This document shows, piece by piece, positions 7,102 to 7,219 of a stretch of DNA of 7,219 nucleotides (position 1 is the stretch's first letter; every line of letters begins with the position of its first letter). Position numbers and translations under genes: made by a program. Below the pieces are notes generated by a model. That model did not search any database. It saw only the letters and a list, made by a program, of their open reading frames with translations, and was not told the DNA's origin. The stretch comes from Verrucomicrobiota bacterium (GTDB lineage Bacteria; Verrucomicrobiota; Verrucomicrobiia; Limisphaerales; JADLHS01). The DNA lies in the NCBI GenBank assembly GCA_025360895.1, contig JANYBF010000317.1:1-7219 (forward strand). Reading direction: 5' to 3'.

Positions 7102-7114
7102 GGGGCGTTGCCCC
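7102..7114. repeat. Small GC hairpin
   Basis: GGGGC (7102-7106) and GCCCC (7110-7114) pair perfectly around a 3-base GTT loop. No T-run follows on either strand, so terminator function is not supported. It sits immediately before the G-skewed repeat-like tail and may belong to the same intergenic element. Confidence 0.45.
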
Positions 7115-7119
7115 TGTTC

Positions 7120-7219
7120 AGAATGGGTTGTTTAGAATGGGTTTGCCAGGTTGGGGTGTGGGGGGTGAGAATGGGGGATGCGTGATTGGGGTAAAAGTCA
7201 GGGTCCGTGGTGGGGCGGC
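7120..7219. repeat. G-skewed, degenerate repeat-like tail
   Basis: AGAATGGG occurs three times (7120-7127, 7134-7141, 7168-7175); the first two copies share the longer AGAATGGGTT. From 7141 to 7219 the top strand has 42 G against 8 C. Runs of four or more G at 7153-7156, 7160-7165, 7173-7177 and 7188-7191 could in principle fold a G-quadruplex with loops of 3, 7 and 10 bases. Read on the minus strand it is a C-rich series of CCCATTCT and CCCCAATC-like words. The element runs off the window end, so its full extent is unknown. Confidence 0.45.

Larger units (their letters stand above)
6787..7219. other. Downstream region without an intact gene
   Basis: No open frame here has both a credible start and a recognisable full-length product. 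The stretch holds a stop-free frame from 6817 to 7044 whose end resembles a HicA toxin, a weak inverted repeat (TCATCAA at 6864-6870 and TTGATGA at 6884-6890, 13-base loop), a GC hairpin at 7102-7114, and a G-skewed end from 7120. No convincing intrinsic terminator for the esterase gene was found. The mix looks like decayed or accessory intergenic DNA. Confidence 0.6.

Noticed and set aside
1..7219. tRNA, rRNA or CRISPR arrays
   Set aside because: No cloverleaf-type sequence, conserved rRNA segment or regularly spaced direct repeat array was seen on either strand.

Overview
The window is GC-rich and carries three co-oriented (+) genes for exported polysaccharide-degrading proteins, followed by about 430 bases with no intact gene. 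The best taxonomic guess is a Verrucomicrobiota bacterium of the subdivision 3 / Pedosphaera-like type, or a close PVC relative. The clues are the style of the enzymes (large secreted glycosidases with short beta-rich C-terminal tails ending in F-x-RL), the W-R-x-x-N-F-T ... A-G-D-G-V-x-N-L-L-K-Y tail in the first protein, weak or absent Shine-Dalgarno sequences, and a GC-rich intergenic palindrome. This assignment is by pattern recognition, not by database search.

Layout: (1) 2-3061, a 1019-residue exported clan GH-A (GH5-like) glycoside hydrolase with a CBM4/9-like beta-sandwich placed between its two catalytic glutamates, plus further C-terminal beta modules. (2) 3062-3287, an intergenic region with a strong imperfect palindrome (27-base arms, one mismatch) and a smaller palindrome just before it. 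(3) 3288-5852, an 854-residue exported family 9 glycoside hydrolase with N-terminal beta domains, the catalytic domain and a C-terminal beta module. An in-frame extension back to 2997 is open but is judged not to be the real N-terminus. (4) 5899-6786, a 295-residue exported alpha/beta-hydrolase of the acetylxylan-esterase-like type. (5) 6787-7219, no intact gene. It holds a possible decayed HicA-type toxin fragment around 6895-7055, a small GC hairpin at 7102-7114, and a strongly G-skewed repeat-like end from 7120.

The three enzymes make sense together as a small locus for plant-type beta-glycans: an endo-acting GH9 on a beta-1,4-glucan or similar backbone, a GH5-like enzyme on a beta-mannan, beta-glucan or other beta-glycoside, and an esterase that removes acetyl or other acyl groups blocking the backbone. 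No transporter, sensor or regulator lies in the window, so the substrate cannot be fixed from context. Nothing here amounts to a clearly new biological system. The points most worth a second look are the nested binding domain in the first enzyme, the tail module that appears shared by the first two enzymes, the diverged histidine signature of the GH9, and the possible hicA relic.
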